From contig NZ_CADIKL010000005.1 in the NCBI RefSeq assembly GCF_902859945.1, positions 62,001-126,000 on the forward strand: DNA of 64,000 nt, read 5' to 3'. How positions within the stretch are numbered: position 1 is the first letter of the stretch; each line of letters begins with the position of its first letter. Made by a program: the position numbers and the translations under genes. Positions 27,234-37,231 of this stretch are shown here, one piece after another. The stretch is from Paraburkholderia caffeinitolerans. Its GTDB lineage: Bacteria > Pseudomonadota > Gammaproteobacteria > Burkholderiales > Burkholderiaceae. The notes below the pieces were generated by a model. It saw only the letters and a list, made by a program, of their open reading frames with translations. It had not been told where the DNA came from and made no database searches.

Positions 27234-28397
27234 TCAGAACTTGTGGTTGATGCCGGCGCGCAAGAAAAGCTGATGACTGGACCTCGAGGCAGTCAGTCCG
27301 TTGATGGACGCAACCGCCGTGGTACCCGTCGAATCGATACCGCTCGCGTCCTGCGCAACGGCCAGAAGATACGCATCTGTCCGTTTCGAAAGGAAGTAGT
27401 CGAGCATGGCGTTCACCTGGTGATAATGCGCACGCTCTGCCTTTGTGAAATCGTACGATGCGTCCACCATCAGGGACGGCGTGATGTACTGCATCACGCT
27501 GACCTCGAGGTTATGAAACTTCACACTCCCGGCGTTCGGCGTCGACGACGTAGTGACGATGTCGGCGAAACTGGTATACGTGTACATCGCACCGAGAGTC
27601 GTTCCCTTAAACGTGTATTTGGTGGCAGTACCGAACACCGAATAGGTCCGCGCCGATGCATATCCACGATAAACCGGGCTCGTGACCGGATTGAGATAGG
27701 TTGTACCTGTGACGGGCGTCACGGTGCCGCCATAAGCTGCTGTCGCGGGATTTTTGACGTTTAGATACGCGGCGTTCAGGGTGAATCCGCCCGCGGTGTA
27801 CCCGCCGCCCGTGCTGAAGATTCTGTTTTTCGTCGTACTGCCCGCCACTCCTCCCGGCGCGATCAGGCCGTTGAACGTGAAGCCGTTCAGATTCGGACTT
27901 GCATACTTGAAGGCGTTGTTTTCACGAAAGGCATCGTTCACGTTGTCGTAGTCTCCCGGGTGCGCGCCAGGGTAGCCCGCCCACTGATCAGAGGTCGCCA
28001 GCGCACCCAAGTAGTTCGCAACCGAGTCGTACTGACGGCCTGCCGTGAACGTTCCGTAACGGCTGCTGAGGCCGACGAACGCCTGTCTTCCGAACATCAG
28101 GCCGCCCTGGCCGAGTGCACCTGAAAAACCATCGAAGCCATTTTCGAGCGTGAAGATCGCGGCCATGCCCCCATCCAGATCCTCGCGGCCCGTGAAACCC
28201 ACCCGACTCCCCCATTTGACGCTACTGAGCGCTTGATAGGAAGCCTTGCCGCCGCGGTTGCTCGTGTAGTCGACACCATTGTCGATACTGCCGTACAAGA
28301 TGACACTGCTTTGAGCAAAAACTGACGTATTGGCAATACCCGCAGACACCAGAACGGCAAGCGCGGCTTGCCTGAAAGCGAGATTCGATAAGCGCAT
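27234..28397 (-). CDS. Outer-membrane porin (OmpC-like general porin)
   Basis: A 387-residue trimeric-type beta-barrel porin. The signal peptide ends SVFA before QSSVILYGSIDNGVDY, the classic first strand of Burkholderiaceae porins. FTGREDLDGGMAAIFTLENGF is the conserved turn, and the C-terminus ends in Phe (FLRAGINHKF), the BAM recognition signal. An AGGA lies upstream of ATG 28397. It sits among transporter and catabolic genes and likely provides outer-membrane entry for their substrate. A paralogue lies at 33650. Confidence 0.95.
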   Translation of the reverse strand: MRLSNLAFRQAALAVLVSAGIANTSVFAQSSVILYGSIDNGVDYTSNRGGKASYQALSSVKWGSRVGFTGREDLDGGMAAIFTLENGFDGFSGALGQGGLMFGRQAFVGLSSRYGTFTAGRQYDSVANYLGALATSDQWAGYPGAHPGDYDNVNDAFRENNAFKYASPNLNGFTFNGLIAPGGVAGSTTKNRIFSTGGGYTAGGFTLNAAYLNVKNPATAAYGGTVTPVTGTTYLNPVTSPVYRGYASARTYSVFGTATKYTFKGTTLGAMYTYTSFADIVTTSSTPNAGSVKFHNLEVSVMQYITPSLMVDASYDFTKAERAHYHQVNAMLDYFLSKRTDAYLLAVAQDASGIDSTGTTAVASINGLTASRSSHQLFLRAGINHKF

Positions 28398-28459
28398 TAT
28401 ATTTTGGATTCCTAATTACTTGTGAAGCATTCATTCTTCTAAGATTTTTTCCACGACGG

Positions 28460-29782
28460 CTACACGCGCATTCGTGGCAGTCGCAATGCGAGGAAGCCAC
28501 CGATCAGCAGGCAGAGCGCGATGAGATAGAGCCCCCCCGAGATGTGATGAGTCGCATCCCGAATAATGCCCAGCACGAACGGGCTGATGTAACTTGGCAC
28601 GCTCGAGATAGAATTGATCAACGCGATACCGACCACGGCCGCTTCACTTTTCAGAATCGACGTGGCAGATGACCAGAAGACGCCGAAGCACGACAAAATG
28701 CCAAGGTACGACAAGGCAAGCCCCGCGACTGCCACGACCAGCGAGTGTGCGAAGAACGCGCATACGAACAGGCCCAATGCGCCAGCGACGGAACCCATTG
28801 CGTAGTGCCATCTGCATTCTCCCCTCCTATCGGATGAATATCCGACCGCGATCATGCCTATGCCGGCGACTAGGTAGGGGATGGCCGTCACCAGCCCGTT
28901 CGTGACGAGATCGGTTACGCCCAGGTCCATTACGATCTGCGGAAGCCAGAACGAGAAGCCAGCGTTGCCCACGATCAGGAAAAGGTAGATGAACGTAAGC
29001 AACCAGAAAACACGCGAGCGAACCGCTGCACCGATGCCATTGGACATCCCGTGCGGCACCTGCACTTGCGCATCGACACGTATGGCGACCAGGGACCTCT
29101 CCTCGGCCGACAGCCAGCGCGCGTCTTTCGGCCGATTGTCCAGATAGAAATACGCCCAAATCCCGACCAGAACGGACGGAATACCTTCGAGCAAAAACAT
29201 CCATTGCCAGCCACGCAGTTCGTGCGTGCCGTTGAACGTCCGCATGACGAAGCCCGACAGAGGCGCACCAATGATTCCTGACACCGGGATTGCCGCCATG
29301 AAGATCGCGATCATGCGGGCCCGCATGTCGGCCGGGAACCAGTATGTCAGGTAGAGAATGACGCCCGGCACCAAGCCGGCTTCAGCGACACCGAGAAGAA
29401 ACCGCATGAGGTAGAAACTGGTGGACGAGTGAATGAACATCATGCCGGTGGACAACGCTCCCCAGAGGATCATGATCCGGCTAATCGTCACGCGTGCGCC
29501 AAAGCGATTCAGCATCACGTTGCTGGGCACTTCAAAGCACAAATACCCGATGAAGAATATCCCTGCGCCCAAGCCATAAACCCGATCGGAGAAGCCCAGA
29601 TCTGCGCCAAACTGCAGCTTCGCGTAGCCGATGTTCACCCGGTCCAAATACGAAAGGACATACACCAGGAAAAGGAAAGGCATGATCCGAAGCGCGATCT
29701 TCTTGAAGATGCGGGCTTCATTCTCTGAAGAACTTACGCAACGAAGTCCGGCAGCAAGTGAACTCAATTTCGAATCAGACAT
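28460..29782 (-). CDS. MFS transporter, ACS family (second)
   Basis: A 440-residue, 12-helix ACS-type symporter. YVLSYLDRVNIGYAKLQFGA is the family's first-helix motif, followed by GVAEAGLVPGVILYLTYWFP, another ACS hallmark. It lies between the porin and the RraA-like gene on the same strand. With the transporter at 25084 this cluster has two organic-anion importers, so it may take up two related compounds or handle import and export. Confidence 0.92.
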   Translation of the reverse strand: MSDSKLSSLAAGLRCVSSSENEARIFKKIALRIMPFLFLVYVLSYLDRVNIGYAKLQFGADLGFSDRVYGLGAGIFFIGYLCFEVPSNVMLNRFGARVTISRIMILWGALSTGMMFIHSSTSFYLMRFLLGVAEAGLVPGVILYLTYWFPADMRARMIAIFMAAIPVSGIIGAPLSGFVMRTFNGTHELRGWQWMFLLEGIPSVLVGIWAYFYLDNRPKDARWLSAEERSLVAIRVDAQVQVPHGMSNGIGAAVRSRVFWLLTFIYLFLIVGNAGFSFWLPQIVMDLGVTDLVTNGLVTAIPYLVAGIGMIAVGYSSDRRGECRWHYAMGSVAGALGLFVCAFFAHSLVVAVAGLALSYLGILSCFGVFWSSATSILKSEAAVVGIALINSISSVPSYISPFVLGIIRDATHHISGGLYLIALCLLIGGFLALRLPRMRV

Positions 29783-29884
29783 TTTCCCGCCTAGATGCAG
29801 ATGAATGGGAATGAGCGTCGTGCAATGCGTCGATGGTTACCGCCACTGGGCCACGGGAGCGATCGGGTGGTGGTGTTTCTTGGG

Positions 29885-30547
29885 CTAGCCTCTACGCGTA
29901 TCGACGAGGGCGGTGGCTCCGGAGATATCGGGAAGCCGCTCGCCCTTTGCAAGCCGTTCCAGAAGCAACAGTTCCGCCTGCTGCATATCGAGCGCCATGC
30001 GGCCGATCTGCGCAGCGCGCCCCGCTTCGAGCACCACGACCCCGCTTTCATCGGCGAGAATGGCGTCTCCCGGATTCACGGACTGCCCGCCTACGCTGAT
30101 CGGCACGTTGAAGGCGCCTTCGAGGCCAAGGATCTTCGTGGTGATCGGCGATGGTCCACGGCACCACACGGGCATTTCGCAGCGCCGGATTTCCGAGAAA
30201 TCGGTCGCGACTCCATCGATCACGGCGCCCGCGACACCTGCGCGCTTCGCAGTATTGGTCACGACGCCGCCCCAACAGGCGTGCCGCGTATCCCCGCAAC
30301 GCTCGATAACGACAAAATCTCCTGGGCGTAGATGCGGCAGGATGTAATGCAGCAAGGTCGAGTCAGCCCCCGGGATTCGCAGAGTAACAGCCGTCCCCGC
30401 GACACGACGCTCGGGCAACACCGCGCGGATCGCCGGATCGACGAAGCCACTGTGTTGCACGTGCCCAATCGTAGCCGTTTCAGCTTGCGCCAATAATTGG
30501 AGGGTTTCGGTATCAATTTGACGAGGCAGATCTTTCAGGATGAACAT
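29885..30547 (-). CDS. RraA-like protein (dimethylmenaquinone methyltransferase-type fold)
   Basis: A 220-residue protein of the RraA / HMG-aldolase fold. The start ATG 30547 (MFILKDLPRQID) is preferred over the open frame to 30667 because GAGG lies upstream and the extension is unlike the family. Metal-dependent aldolases of this fold carry R-D-x2-D/E; here DGVATDFSEI has Thr where the substrate-binding Arg is expected, with Asp and Glu kept. So it may bind metal but have a changed substrate or reaction. It starts 13 bp after the C-N hydrolase and is probably co-transcribed with it. Confidence 0.8.
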   Translation of the reverse strand: MFILKDLPRQIDTETLQLLAQAETATIGHVQHSGFVDPAIRAVLPERRVAGTAVTLRIPGADSTLLHYILPHLRPGDFVVIERCGDTRHACWGGVVTNTAKRAGVAGAVIDGVATDFSEIRRCEMPVWCRGPSPITTKILGLEGAFNVPISVGGQSVNPGDAILADESGVVVLEAGRAAQIGRMALDMQQAELLLLERLAKGERLPDISGATALVDTRRG

Positions 30548-30560
30548 GGTGGCTGCCTCT

Positions 30561-31361
30561 TCACAGTACGTGGTGGCTGGCAACGGGGACATTGCGGCGA
30601 ACGCTCGCGGTATAGTCATCGTCGAGCGTTGCGACGATGAATCCCACGCGGTCCGATGCCTGTGCAACCACGCTGCCCCAAGGATCGATCACCATGCTGT
30701 GACCCCAGCACGCTTTCGTGCCGTTGCCATGCGTGAAGACCTGACCGCAAGCCACAAAATAGGTTTGCGTCTCGATAGCGCGAGCACGCGACAACACTTC
30801 CCAGTGGTCCTTGCCCGTTTGCAGGGTGAAGGCGGCCGGCAGCACGATGATGTCGCATCCTTCGTCGCGCAGCTTTCTAAACAGCTCCGGAAAACGGATG
30901 TCGTAGCAGATCGCGCAGCCGACTTTCTGACCGTCGACTTCATAGGTCACGATTTCCGTACCGCGCCCGACCCGCGACGACTCGAGATAGGTGATACCGC
31001 CCGGAACTTCGACGTCGAACAGATGGATCTTCCGGTATTTTGCGATGACCTCACCGGTCGGGCCGAAGACAGCGGTGGTGTTGTATCGGGCGGCGCCCTC
31101 GCTTTCAACCACGCTTCCTGCGTGGAGCGTGACCTTCAGTTCCCGCGCCAGCGCGGAGAAGCGGTGGAAAATGCCCCCTTGCGGAAACGGCTCGCCGCTT
31201 TCCCGTTGGAGGGAATCGCTTGCGCTCAGGCAGGCGAAGTATTCAGGCAGCACGATCAGTGTTGCTCCGTCCGCGGCCGCGGCACGCACCAGGCGCTCAG
31301 CTTCTGCGCAATTGGCGTCCTTGTCGTCTTGTGAATTCATTTGGATTGCAGCAATTTTCAT
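30561..31361 (-). CDS. Carbon-nitrogen hydrolase (Nit/omega-amidase type)
   Basis: A 266-residue nitrilase-superfamily enzyme that hydrolyses a non-peptide C-N bond, usually an amide. The catalytic triad is visible: Glu in VLPEYFA, Lys in KYRKIHLFDV, and Cys in GCAICYDIRFPE. The sequence most resembles the Nit1/Nit2 deaminated-glutathione amidase and omega-amidase group. It is the first gene of the minus-strand set and is divergent from a LysR regulator across 212 bp. Its product may feed the RraA-like and HpcH-like enzymes downstream. Confidence 0.9.
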   Translation of the reverse strand: MKIAAIQMNSQDDKDANCAEAERLVRAAAADGATLIVLPEYFACLSASDSLQRESGEPFPQGGIFHRFSALARELKVTLHAGSVVESEGAARYNTTAVFGPTGEVIAKYRKIHLFDVEVPGGITYLESSRVGRGTEIVTYEVDGQKVGCAICYDIRFPELFRKLRDEGCDIIVLPAAFTLQTGKDHWEVLSRARAIETQTYFVACGQVFTHGNGTKACWGHSMVIDPWGSVVAQASDRVGFIVATLDDDYTASVRRNVPVASHHVL

Positions 31362-31573
31362 GGCGGTTCTCTGTTGGGATGATGTGTTGCTATCCTCCCG
31401 CCTTTGATCTTCCCCGTAAAACGAGAAAATCTATTCAAATTCTCAAATTTTTCCGATCAGTGCCCCACGGTACAATCTAAAAAGTGCCGAGTCGGACGTT
31501 TTCGGGGTACGCGAGCAGACCGGACGTGCGTGCCTTAACCCTTTATTGATCACTTGCTTAATTTTGGCGTGTC

Positions 31574-32491
31574 ATGAACCTGCGTTTTCTCGAAACCTTC
31601 GTTTGGGCGGCCCGCCTTAATAGCTTTCGTTTAGCGGCAGAGAAATTGAACCTGAGCCAGGCGACGATTTCAGCTCGAATAGCGGCACTGGAACAAGAGC
31701 TGGGCATAAAGCTGTTCCAAAGAAGCGGTAGGGACACGAGCCTGACAGTGCAAGGTGAACGCGCGCTCACGGGCGCCGACGAACTACTAAGAGCCGCTGC
31801 CAAGTTTCGGCTCCAATTGAATGGACTTGAACACGCACGGGGAACGATTCGAATTGGCGTGATCGACGCAATCGCGTTCACGCTCCTTCCGCTGATCGTG
31901 GACCGATTGAATACGACCTACCCAAACGTCAATTTCGAGTTACATGCTGATACGAGCATCAACCTCGCACGGCAACTGACAGAGAGCAAGCTGCATCTGG
32001 CCTTGCTCATGGGTCCGGTTCACGGAACAGACATTGTCAGTCGCCCCATGTTCAACCTGTCTGCAACCTGGATCGCGGGTCCATCCTTTCCTAACGCAGA
32101 AACGCCGATCGATCTAGACGTTCTGGTCAGCCATCCCATCATTTCATTTCCAAAAGGCTCCGACCCGCATGAAACAATGCGAGGCTATTTTCGCCGAGAC
32201 GTCTTCCAGGCAATGCGTGTTTATACGTCCAATTCCGTTGCCACAATTGTCAAGCTGGTCAGCGATGGATTGGGGGTGGCAGTTCTCCCGGAAGCAATCG
32301 TGAAAGACGAGATAACGAGCGGCAAGCTCCTGAAGCTCGACGTGATCCAACCATTTCCCGCGTTCGCTTTCCATCTTGCGTATGTCGACGCGCCGGAGAC
32401 TTCGCTACCCGGACTCATTGCCGACCTAGTCAGCGCTGCAGCACATGACTACTGTCGGCAGGAAACTTCTCGAGTTGCTTGGGTTCCGTGA
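31574..32491 (+). CDS. LysR-family transcriptional regulator
   Basis: A 305-residue LysR regulator with the HTH SFRLAAEKLNLSQATISARI at about residues 16-35 and a substrate-binding-like C-terminal domain. It is divergent from the C-N hydrolase gene, so it is the probable regulator of the hydrolase-RraA-transporter-porin-aldolase set. The inducer is unknown. Confidence 0.93.
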   Translation: MNLRFLETFVWAARLNSFRLAAEKLNLSQATISARIAALEQELGIKLFQRSGRDTSLTVQGERALTGADELLRAAAKFRLQLNGLEHARGTIRIGVIDAIAFTLLPLIVDRLNTTYPNVNFELHADTSINLARQLTESKLHLALLMGPVHGTDIVSRPMFNLSATWIAGPSFPNAETPIDLDVLVSHPIISFPKGSDPHETMRGYFRRDVFQAMRVYTSNSVATIVKLVSDGLGVAVLPEAIVKDEITSGKLLKLDVIQPFPAFAFHLAYVDAPETSLPGLIADLVSAAAHDYCRQETSRVAWVP

Positions 32492-32539
32492 GTCGCCAGG
32501 TGCCACTCTTTTTTCATCGCTCTGTCGTAACACGGCGCG

Positions 32540-33061
32540 TAACCGCAGGGGCCCGCTCGCCGAACTTCTCTTCGGGGCGCACCCAGGTCTTCATCCCAAG
32601 CACGCTAACGGCAAGCCCCTCGGCGTGATCGCCAGCAGGCTGGGCATCATGAAGCCTTGCTCATGGTTGCCGGTGCCGCGACCCAAACGCTCAGTCGCTT
32701 GCAGATGAGACAGGTTGAACTCCGTTGTGTCCTGAACCGCCAGCACGATCGGCACCTGCCTCATGCGATCGAGCGTTTGCGCAATATGGGGCGCGAGGAT
32801 GCCGTCCTTGTCGACCTGCGTATTATCGAAGAAACAGTAGGCTGGCTTAAGCGATTGTGGAAACCAACCGTTGCGGACTGCACGCGAGTCGGCGAGCCAG
32901 CGCAACAAGGCGCTGCGCCAGGCGTGCATCACCCAGATTCGCCTCCCCGAATTCGGCACTTGCCCAGTCACCCGTCTCGTTCTCGTTGACGAATTGCAAC
33001 TGCCGTTGCGAACAGAATGGGCCGAAATCAACATCGACGCAGACTGTTTACAAGCGATCAT
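32540..33061 (-). pseudogene. IS4-family (IS50-like) transposase remnant
   Basis: The minus strand encodes a piece of an IS4-type transposase: AYCFFDNTQVDKDGILAPHI, then VQDTTEFNLSHLQATERLGR and GTGNHEQGFMMPSLLAITPR. This spans the first catalytic Asp region. The frame is lost after GLPLACLG and resumes in another frame as VLGMKTWVRPEEKFGERAP before ending near 32540. The N-terminal part is also scrambled. No terminal repeats are seen. It divides the aldolase cluster from the porin/LivJ genes. Confidence 0.75.
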
Positions 33062-33649
33062 CCATCACGCCGCTCACGAAGATGTGGGGCCTTATTGCAG
33101 CCGATACAGTCACTGCGGATCCCTATGAAATCCGCTGACTCGCCCCTCATTGGCGTCACGAGCTAAGGGCTCTTATGCACATTCAGGTTTAGCGAGTTCA
33201 GGTCCAACCTGTCTAGTCATCACATTCGACTGCCGACGCAACCTTTCGACGTGCCATCCTGTGTAAAACGTAAACTCCCTACGCAGCGCTAAACCGTTCA
33301 GGCTTTGCGCGTGGTCGCGGATCGCCTTATCGCCCGTCGTAGGAGCACTTTCGACGAAGAGCTTGGGATCCTGGTCCCACTCAGCCTCAGTGACGACCTA
33401 TTACGGCCGGATCGGCCAGATGGCATCCAGATGACCATGCATGTGAGAAGGGACATCGAAATGGACCGAGTAGTGATCATATAGTTCTCACAGCGCGGCG
33501 GCGGCACATCGCGATGCTGCCGCCGCGACCCCTACGGGATTCGCATCCTCCTTGGAACTCGCCAATGTCGGACCCGAAAGCAAACCCATGGCTTGTGCCG
33601 GCGCTTGGATTCGTCGCAGCCTTGTAGCCCAAAGGGCACCACTCTTTGA
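33062..33649. other. Gene-poor stretch with a hairpin
   Basis: No intact gene is seen. On the plus strand at about 33300-33483 a short open frame includes FDEELGILVPLSLSDDL and IQMTMHVRRDIEMDRVVII, which looks protein-like but has no convincing start and is not recognised. A GC-rich hairpin (CGCGGCGG near 33496 with CCGCCGCG near 33525, around an ATCGCGAT core) follows it, without a T tract. Confidence 0.4.
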
Positions 33650-34807
33650 TCAGAACCTGTGACGGATACCTAGGCTGGCGATTTCCTGCGAGCGCGACCC
33701 CGATGGGTAGTCGTAGTCGGCCACCGTGGCTGTCGCGCCGGTGCCGGACGCACGCTGATATGCACCGACAACATAAACGTCCGTACGTTTGGACACACTA
33801 TAGTCAGCGCCGAGCGAAACCTGGTTGTACGAAGCCGACGGTCCGTTCCCCGAAGCATGAGTGAATGTGTAACCCAGGCCCAGCAGCGTAGCCGCCGTCA
33901 GTTGATAGCTCACAAAACCTGCACCAACGTCGTAGTGCTCGGTGAAGCTGAACGTCGAGAATGCATCAGGCTTGTACTGGGCATTGCTATACCGCAAACC
34001 AGCAGTGAACGGGCCGCTCACGTACTGGCCTGCAATTGAGACGATGCGGATTGACATCGCCGATTGGTACGGCAGGTTAATCGAATTGAACGTACCGTCC
34101 GACGTTGCACCGGCACTCCAGCTCCCATTCCGAGACGCTGCCGAGCCCGCATTGTCCATGCGAAGGTAACCTGCGGCGAGGCTAAAAGGGCCATTAGAGT
34201 AGCTAGCCGCTCCCGACCATGTCTGCCCCGATCCAGTTGAACCTGCAACCCCGCCGAACGCATACATGGCTTCGACCTGGAAGCCCGCGTATGTTTGCGA
34301 CGTGTACTTGACTGCATTGTTTGTACGCGAGCTGTTATCGTTGTTATCGACATCGCTAGGCGTCGAAAATGTAGAGCCCCAGTAGTTGTCAGCGGTGAAT
34401 TGCTGAACTTGGTCAACGACCGGGTCGTACTGGCGGCCAACGGTCACGGTGCCCCAATGGTCACTCGCGAGCCCAACGAACGCCTGGCGACCGAACTGGC
34501 GACCGCCTTGATTGAGCCTACCTGTGTTCGGGTTGAACCCGCTCTCCAACTGGAAAATTGCCCTTAAGCCACCACCAAGGTCTTCTGCGCCTTTGAGTCC
34601 CCACCGCGGGCCCTGCAGGTTGCCACCCGCCATACCAATAAAGTTCGCGTCGCTGCCTTTGTTGTCAGTCGTGTTGTGCACGAATTGCAACGAATCGTCG
34701 ATCACACCATACAACGCGACACTGCTCTGGCCATATGCCGTATTGATGGCACAGACAAGCGCAAACGGAATGACCGACAGTCTGATATTTATCATTTTCA
34801 TCTCCAA
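33650..34807 (-). CDS. Outer-membrane porin (OmpC-like)
   Basis: A 385-residue porin, paralogous to the one at 27234. The signal peptide ends INTAYG before QSSVALYGVIDDSLQF, and GLKGAEDLGGGLRAIFQLES is the conserved turn. The C-terminus ends IRHRF with terminal Phe. Three in-frame ATGs (34807, 34801, 34795) are possible starts; MKMINIRL or MINIRL would give a more typical signal peptide. The upstream region is strikingly AT-rich. It neighbours an orphan amino acid binding protein. Confidence 0.94.
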   Translation of the reverse strand: MEMKMINIRLSVIPFALVCAINTAYGQSSVALYGVIDDSLQFVHNTTDNKGSDANFIGMAGGNLQGPRWGLKGAEDLGGGLRAIFQLESGFNPNTGRLNQGGRQFGRQAFVGLASDHWGTVTVGRQYDPVVDQVQQFTADNYWGSTFSTPSDVDNNDNSSRTNNAVKYTSQTYAGFQVEAMYAFGGVAGSTGSGQTWSGAASYSNGPFSLAAGYLRMDNAGSAASRNGSWSAGATSDGTFNSINLPYQSAMSIRIVSIAGQYVSGPFTAGLRYSNAQYKPDAFSTFSFTEHYDVGAGFVSYQLTAATLLGLGYTFTHASGNGPSASYNQVSLGADYSVSKRTDVYVVGAYQRASGTGATATVADYDYPSGSRSQEIASLGIRHRF

Positions 34808-35187
34808 ACAATAATTTTTTATATATTTAAATTGGCACTAATCGTATATAGTACTTCTAACAAATTAGCGATTATCGTATTACATACATAAACCTAATTA
34901 TCTTTTTTAACTAATATCTATAGCAGGCTTCATTATGAATACACCACAGCCCGACAACCTTTCAGTTGTCAAGTGATTCGCACTAGTCACTCCATCGCCC
35001 AAGATTTGCTGTGAAAGCGGCCAGAATGGCAGCTTGATCGTCTTGTTTCTAAGTCGCGTCGTTAGTTGAAGTCCCTACCTGACTGACATCCGAAACGGCT
35101 GGTCTAGCCCTCCGTAAGTCGACATGCGTTCGCCAAAGATAGTTGTCTAAGGCGCACATGGGACTTCGACTGTGTGTCACGAATAAG
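34808..35187. other. AT-rich intergenic region
   Basis: No gene is recognised. The part next to the porin (34810-34920) is far more AT-rich than the surroundings, with long A/T runs such as TTTTTTATATATTTAAATT, and probably holds the porin promoter. The rest shows nothing I can identify. Confidence 0.5.
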
Positions 35188-36327
35188 TTACATGCGAATT
35201 TCGTCGAGCAACGTCTTTTTTCCGTTTTTATAATTGAATATTGAGACTACTCCGTGGAGCAAGTCACCCCTCGGATCAAACGCAATCGGACCGGTAACGC
35301 CCTTATAATCAGTACCTTGCATAGCTGCGAGGATTTTTTCCGGATTTGTCGAATCAGCGCTTTTCATGGCTTTGACTACGACGTTCACGGCGTCGTAGGA
35401 GTAAGGGGCATATGAGACAACCGGTATACCGAAGCGCTTCTGATACTTTGCCGCAAATTCAGCGCCACCAGACATTTTTCCAAGTGAGATTCCAGGCGAC
35501 GAGCAGATGACGTTATCCGTTGCGGGACCCGCTAACTCGGACAAGGCCTCCGTACATACTCCGTCTCCGGCCAGAACCCTTGCATGCATGCCTAGCTGCC
35601 TCGCTTGCTTGGCGAAGGCCCCCCCTGTCGCATCCATCCCACCGAACATAATTGCATCGGGGTTTTCGCCTTTAATTTTTGTCAGAATTGCACGGAAGTC
35701 GATCGCTTTGTCGTTGGTCGCGTCACGTGAAACGATCTTCAGTCCCAGCGATTGAGCGGCGTTTTCGAATTCCCGAGCCAGCCCTTGTCCATACGCAGTT
35801 GCATCGTCGACGATCGCGACGGTCTTCAACTTCAATGTGGTCGCCGCATACTTCGCAAGCGCTGGTCCTTGCTGCGCATCGGTGGCAACCACTCGGTAGG
35901 TCGTCTTGAAGCCTTGTTGCGTGTAGGTAGGATTTGTTGCGGACGGCGAAATCTGGACGATATGGGCGTCGCTGTAGATCTTCGATGCGGGAATCGATGT
36001 GCCCGACGTTCCATGGCCGACAATCGCGACTACGTGTTCGTCAACTAGCTTCTGCGCGACCTGCGTTGCGATACGCGGATCACCCGCATCGTCCTGTGAG
36101 TCAAGACGAAGCAAAACCTTTTTGCCTTGAATCACGAGACCTTTACTATTGATCTCCTCTACTGCCATGAGCGCGCCATTTTCCTGATCCTTCCCCAAGT
36201 GGGCGATGCTACCGGTTGTGGGCGCGACGTTCCCGATCAGAACGACTTCGTCACTCCACGCGGGATTAGAAATCACAACACTAATCACCACAGATGCGAG
36301 TTGATACTTGTTTCTAGAAATACTCAT
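35188..36327 (-). CDS. Branched-chain amino acid-type ABC substrate-binding protein (LivJ-like), orphan
   Basis: A 379-residue type I periplasmic binding protein of the Leu/Ile/Val group. The signal peptide begins at ATG 36327 (MSISRNKYQLAS), with GGAG 9 nt upstream; the alternative TTG 36342 is less likely. The mature protein opens VVLIGNVAPTTGSIAHLGKD, and AIVGHGTSGTSIPASKIYSD is the conserved ligand-loop region. No permease or ATPase genes are nearby, so it must use a distant importer or serve another role. Neighbours suggest an amine or amino acid ligand. Confidence 0.92.
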   Translation of the reverse strand: MSISRNKYQLASVVISVVISNPAWSDEVVLIGNVAPTTGSIAHLGKDQENGALMAVEEINSKGLVIQGKKVLLRLDSQDDAGDPRIATQVAQKLVDEHVVAIVGHGTSGTSIPASKIYSDAHIVQISPSATNPTYTQQGFKTTYRVVATDAQQGPALAKYAATTLKLKTVAIVDDATAYGQGLAREFENAAQSLGLKIVSRDATNDKAIDFRAILTKIKGENPDAIMFGGMDATGGAFAKQARQLGMHARVLAGDGVCTEALSELAGPATDNVICSSPGISLGKMSGGAEFAAKYQKRFGIPVVSYAPYSYDAVNVVVKAMKSADSTNPEKILAAMQGTDYKGVTGPIAFDPRGDLLHGVVSIFNYKNGKKTLLDEIRM

Positions 36328-36885
36328 TCCAATTTTCTCCAAAGATTGGGGAAACTACGGTACAACAATGAAATTTGGGTACACCTTGCGATGACCTCAG
36401 AGGATGTAAGTCACCCAGACCAAGTGCAGCCCACTTGTGACTCGCCTAGAATCGCGCCTCAGAGGCTCAGAAAATCTCGCGCGACCCCGAGAACCTCCCG
36501 AATCGCCGCTTTTCAGCGAGACGGAGAACAGCGTCGCGCGCTCCTACTGATGCGGGACGGAGCCAAACATTCAACTAACGTTTTCTTGATTCCCGTATTC
36601 TCGTCTGGTGCCTAATCTGTAAGCTGGACTACCAGTGACACCTATACTTCAAGTCTCAGTCCGGAATTGCGTGTGGAACACTCCCCCAGCCAACACCGCC
36701 TTTCCCGCTCGGTTTCACTGTGCAAGAGCTCTGACATGAAAACCACACGTTGATTGCGGAGACCTCGCCTCCCAAAAATCTGAAACAGCAATACGCGGTG
36801 GAGTCAGACTAAATTTTTCATCTTCTTGTTTCGTTATACTAATAAAATTGATGGAGAGTTTTTTGAACAGGCCAGAATGAGTGCC
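36328..36885. other. Intergenic region without a recognised gene
   Basis: About 560 bp upstream of the LivJ-like gene. It likely carries that gene's promoter. No conserved protein, RNA or repeat is recognised. Confidence 0.4.
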
Positions 36886-37182
36886 TCAAACGCAGACCGC
36901 TGTTGAATTCAATTGCATAGCGCCCATGTCGCCATAATCTGGCGCGTATCGGGATGGGAGCAGACGTTCGCGCAGACACCGCACTGCAGCGCGAGCGCCT
37001 TGGGCATCCTCGCACTCTGCTCTGACCTGCCAGCGGAACCGAAGGGTGTCATTGCAAGCCTCATCTGTAACCATCATCTTTGGCGCCGTGTTGAGTCGCG
37101 GTCTCGCGGAGGTAGAAGCAAACGAGCCGGAAACCAGCACGCGCGATTGTCGTATATCATCCAGCCCTGCTTTCTGTATCAT
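36886..37182 (-). pseudogene. Decayed gamma-glutamyl-GABA hydrolase-like gene, copy A
   Basis: A 98-codon frame whose first third matches the N-terminus of the intact hydrolase at 40791: RVLVSGSFASTSARPRLNT against RVLVSGSFGSPLATPQLNS. The DNA similarity is also plain, with GAGCCGGAAACCAG shared and adjacent bases nearly so. The rest of the GATase domain, including the catalytic Cys, is gone. It is divergent from the intact GntR gene at 37231, just as the intact hydrolase is divergent from a broken GntR copy at 41.64 kb. Confidence 0.75.
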
Positions 37183-37215
37183 GAACGTAGCATTGCTGTC
37201 CTATGTTTAAAACTC

Positions 37216-37231
37216 TAACATTTAAAGCTTA
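37216..37231. promoter_or_regulatory. Degenerate copy of the GntR-type operator
   Basis: TAACATTTAAAGCTTA corresponds to the perfect palindrome at 41599. One arm is kept (TAACAT) and the other has two changes. It overlaps the first base of the GntR start codon, so binding here would block the regulator's own expression. Confidence 0.4.

Noticed and set aside
33494..33527. GC-rich hairpin after the unrecognised frame near 33.4 kb
   Set aside because: No T tract and no gene that clearly ends there, so not called a terminator.
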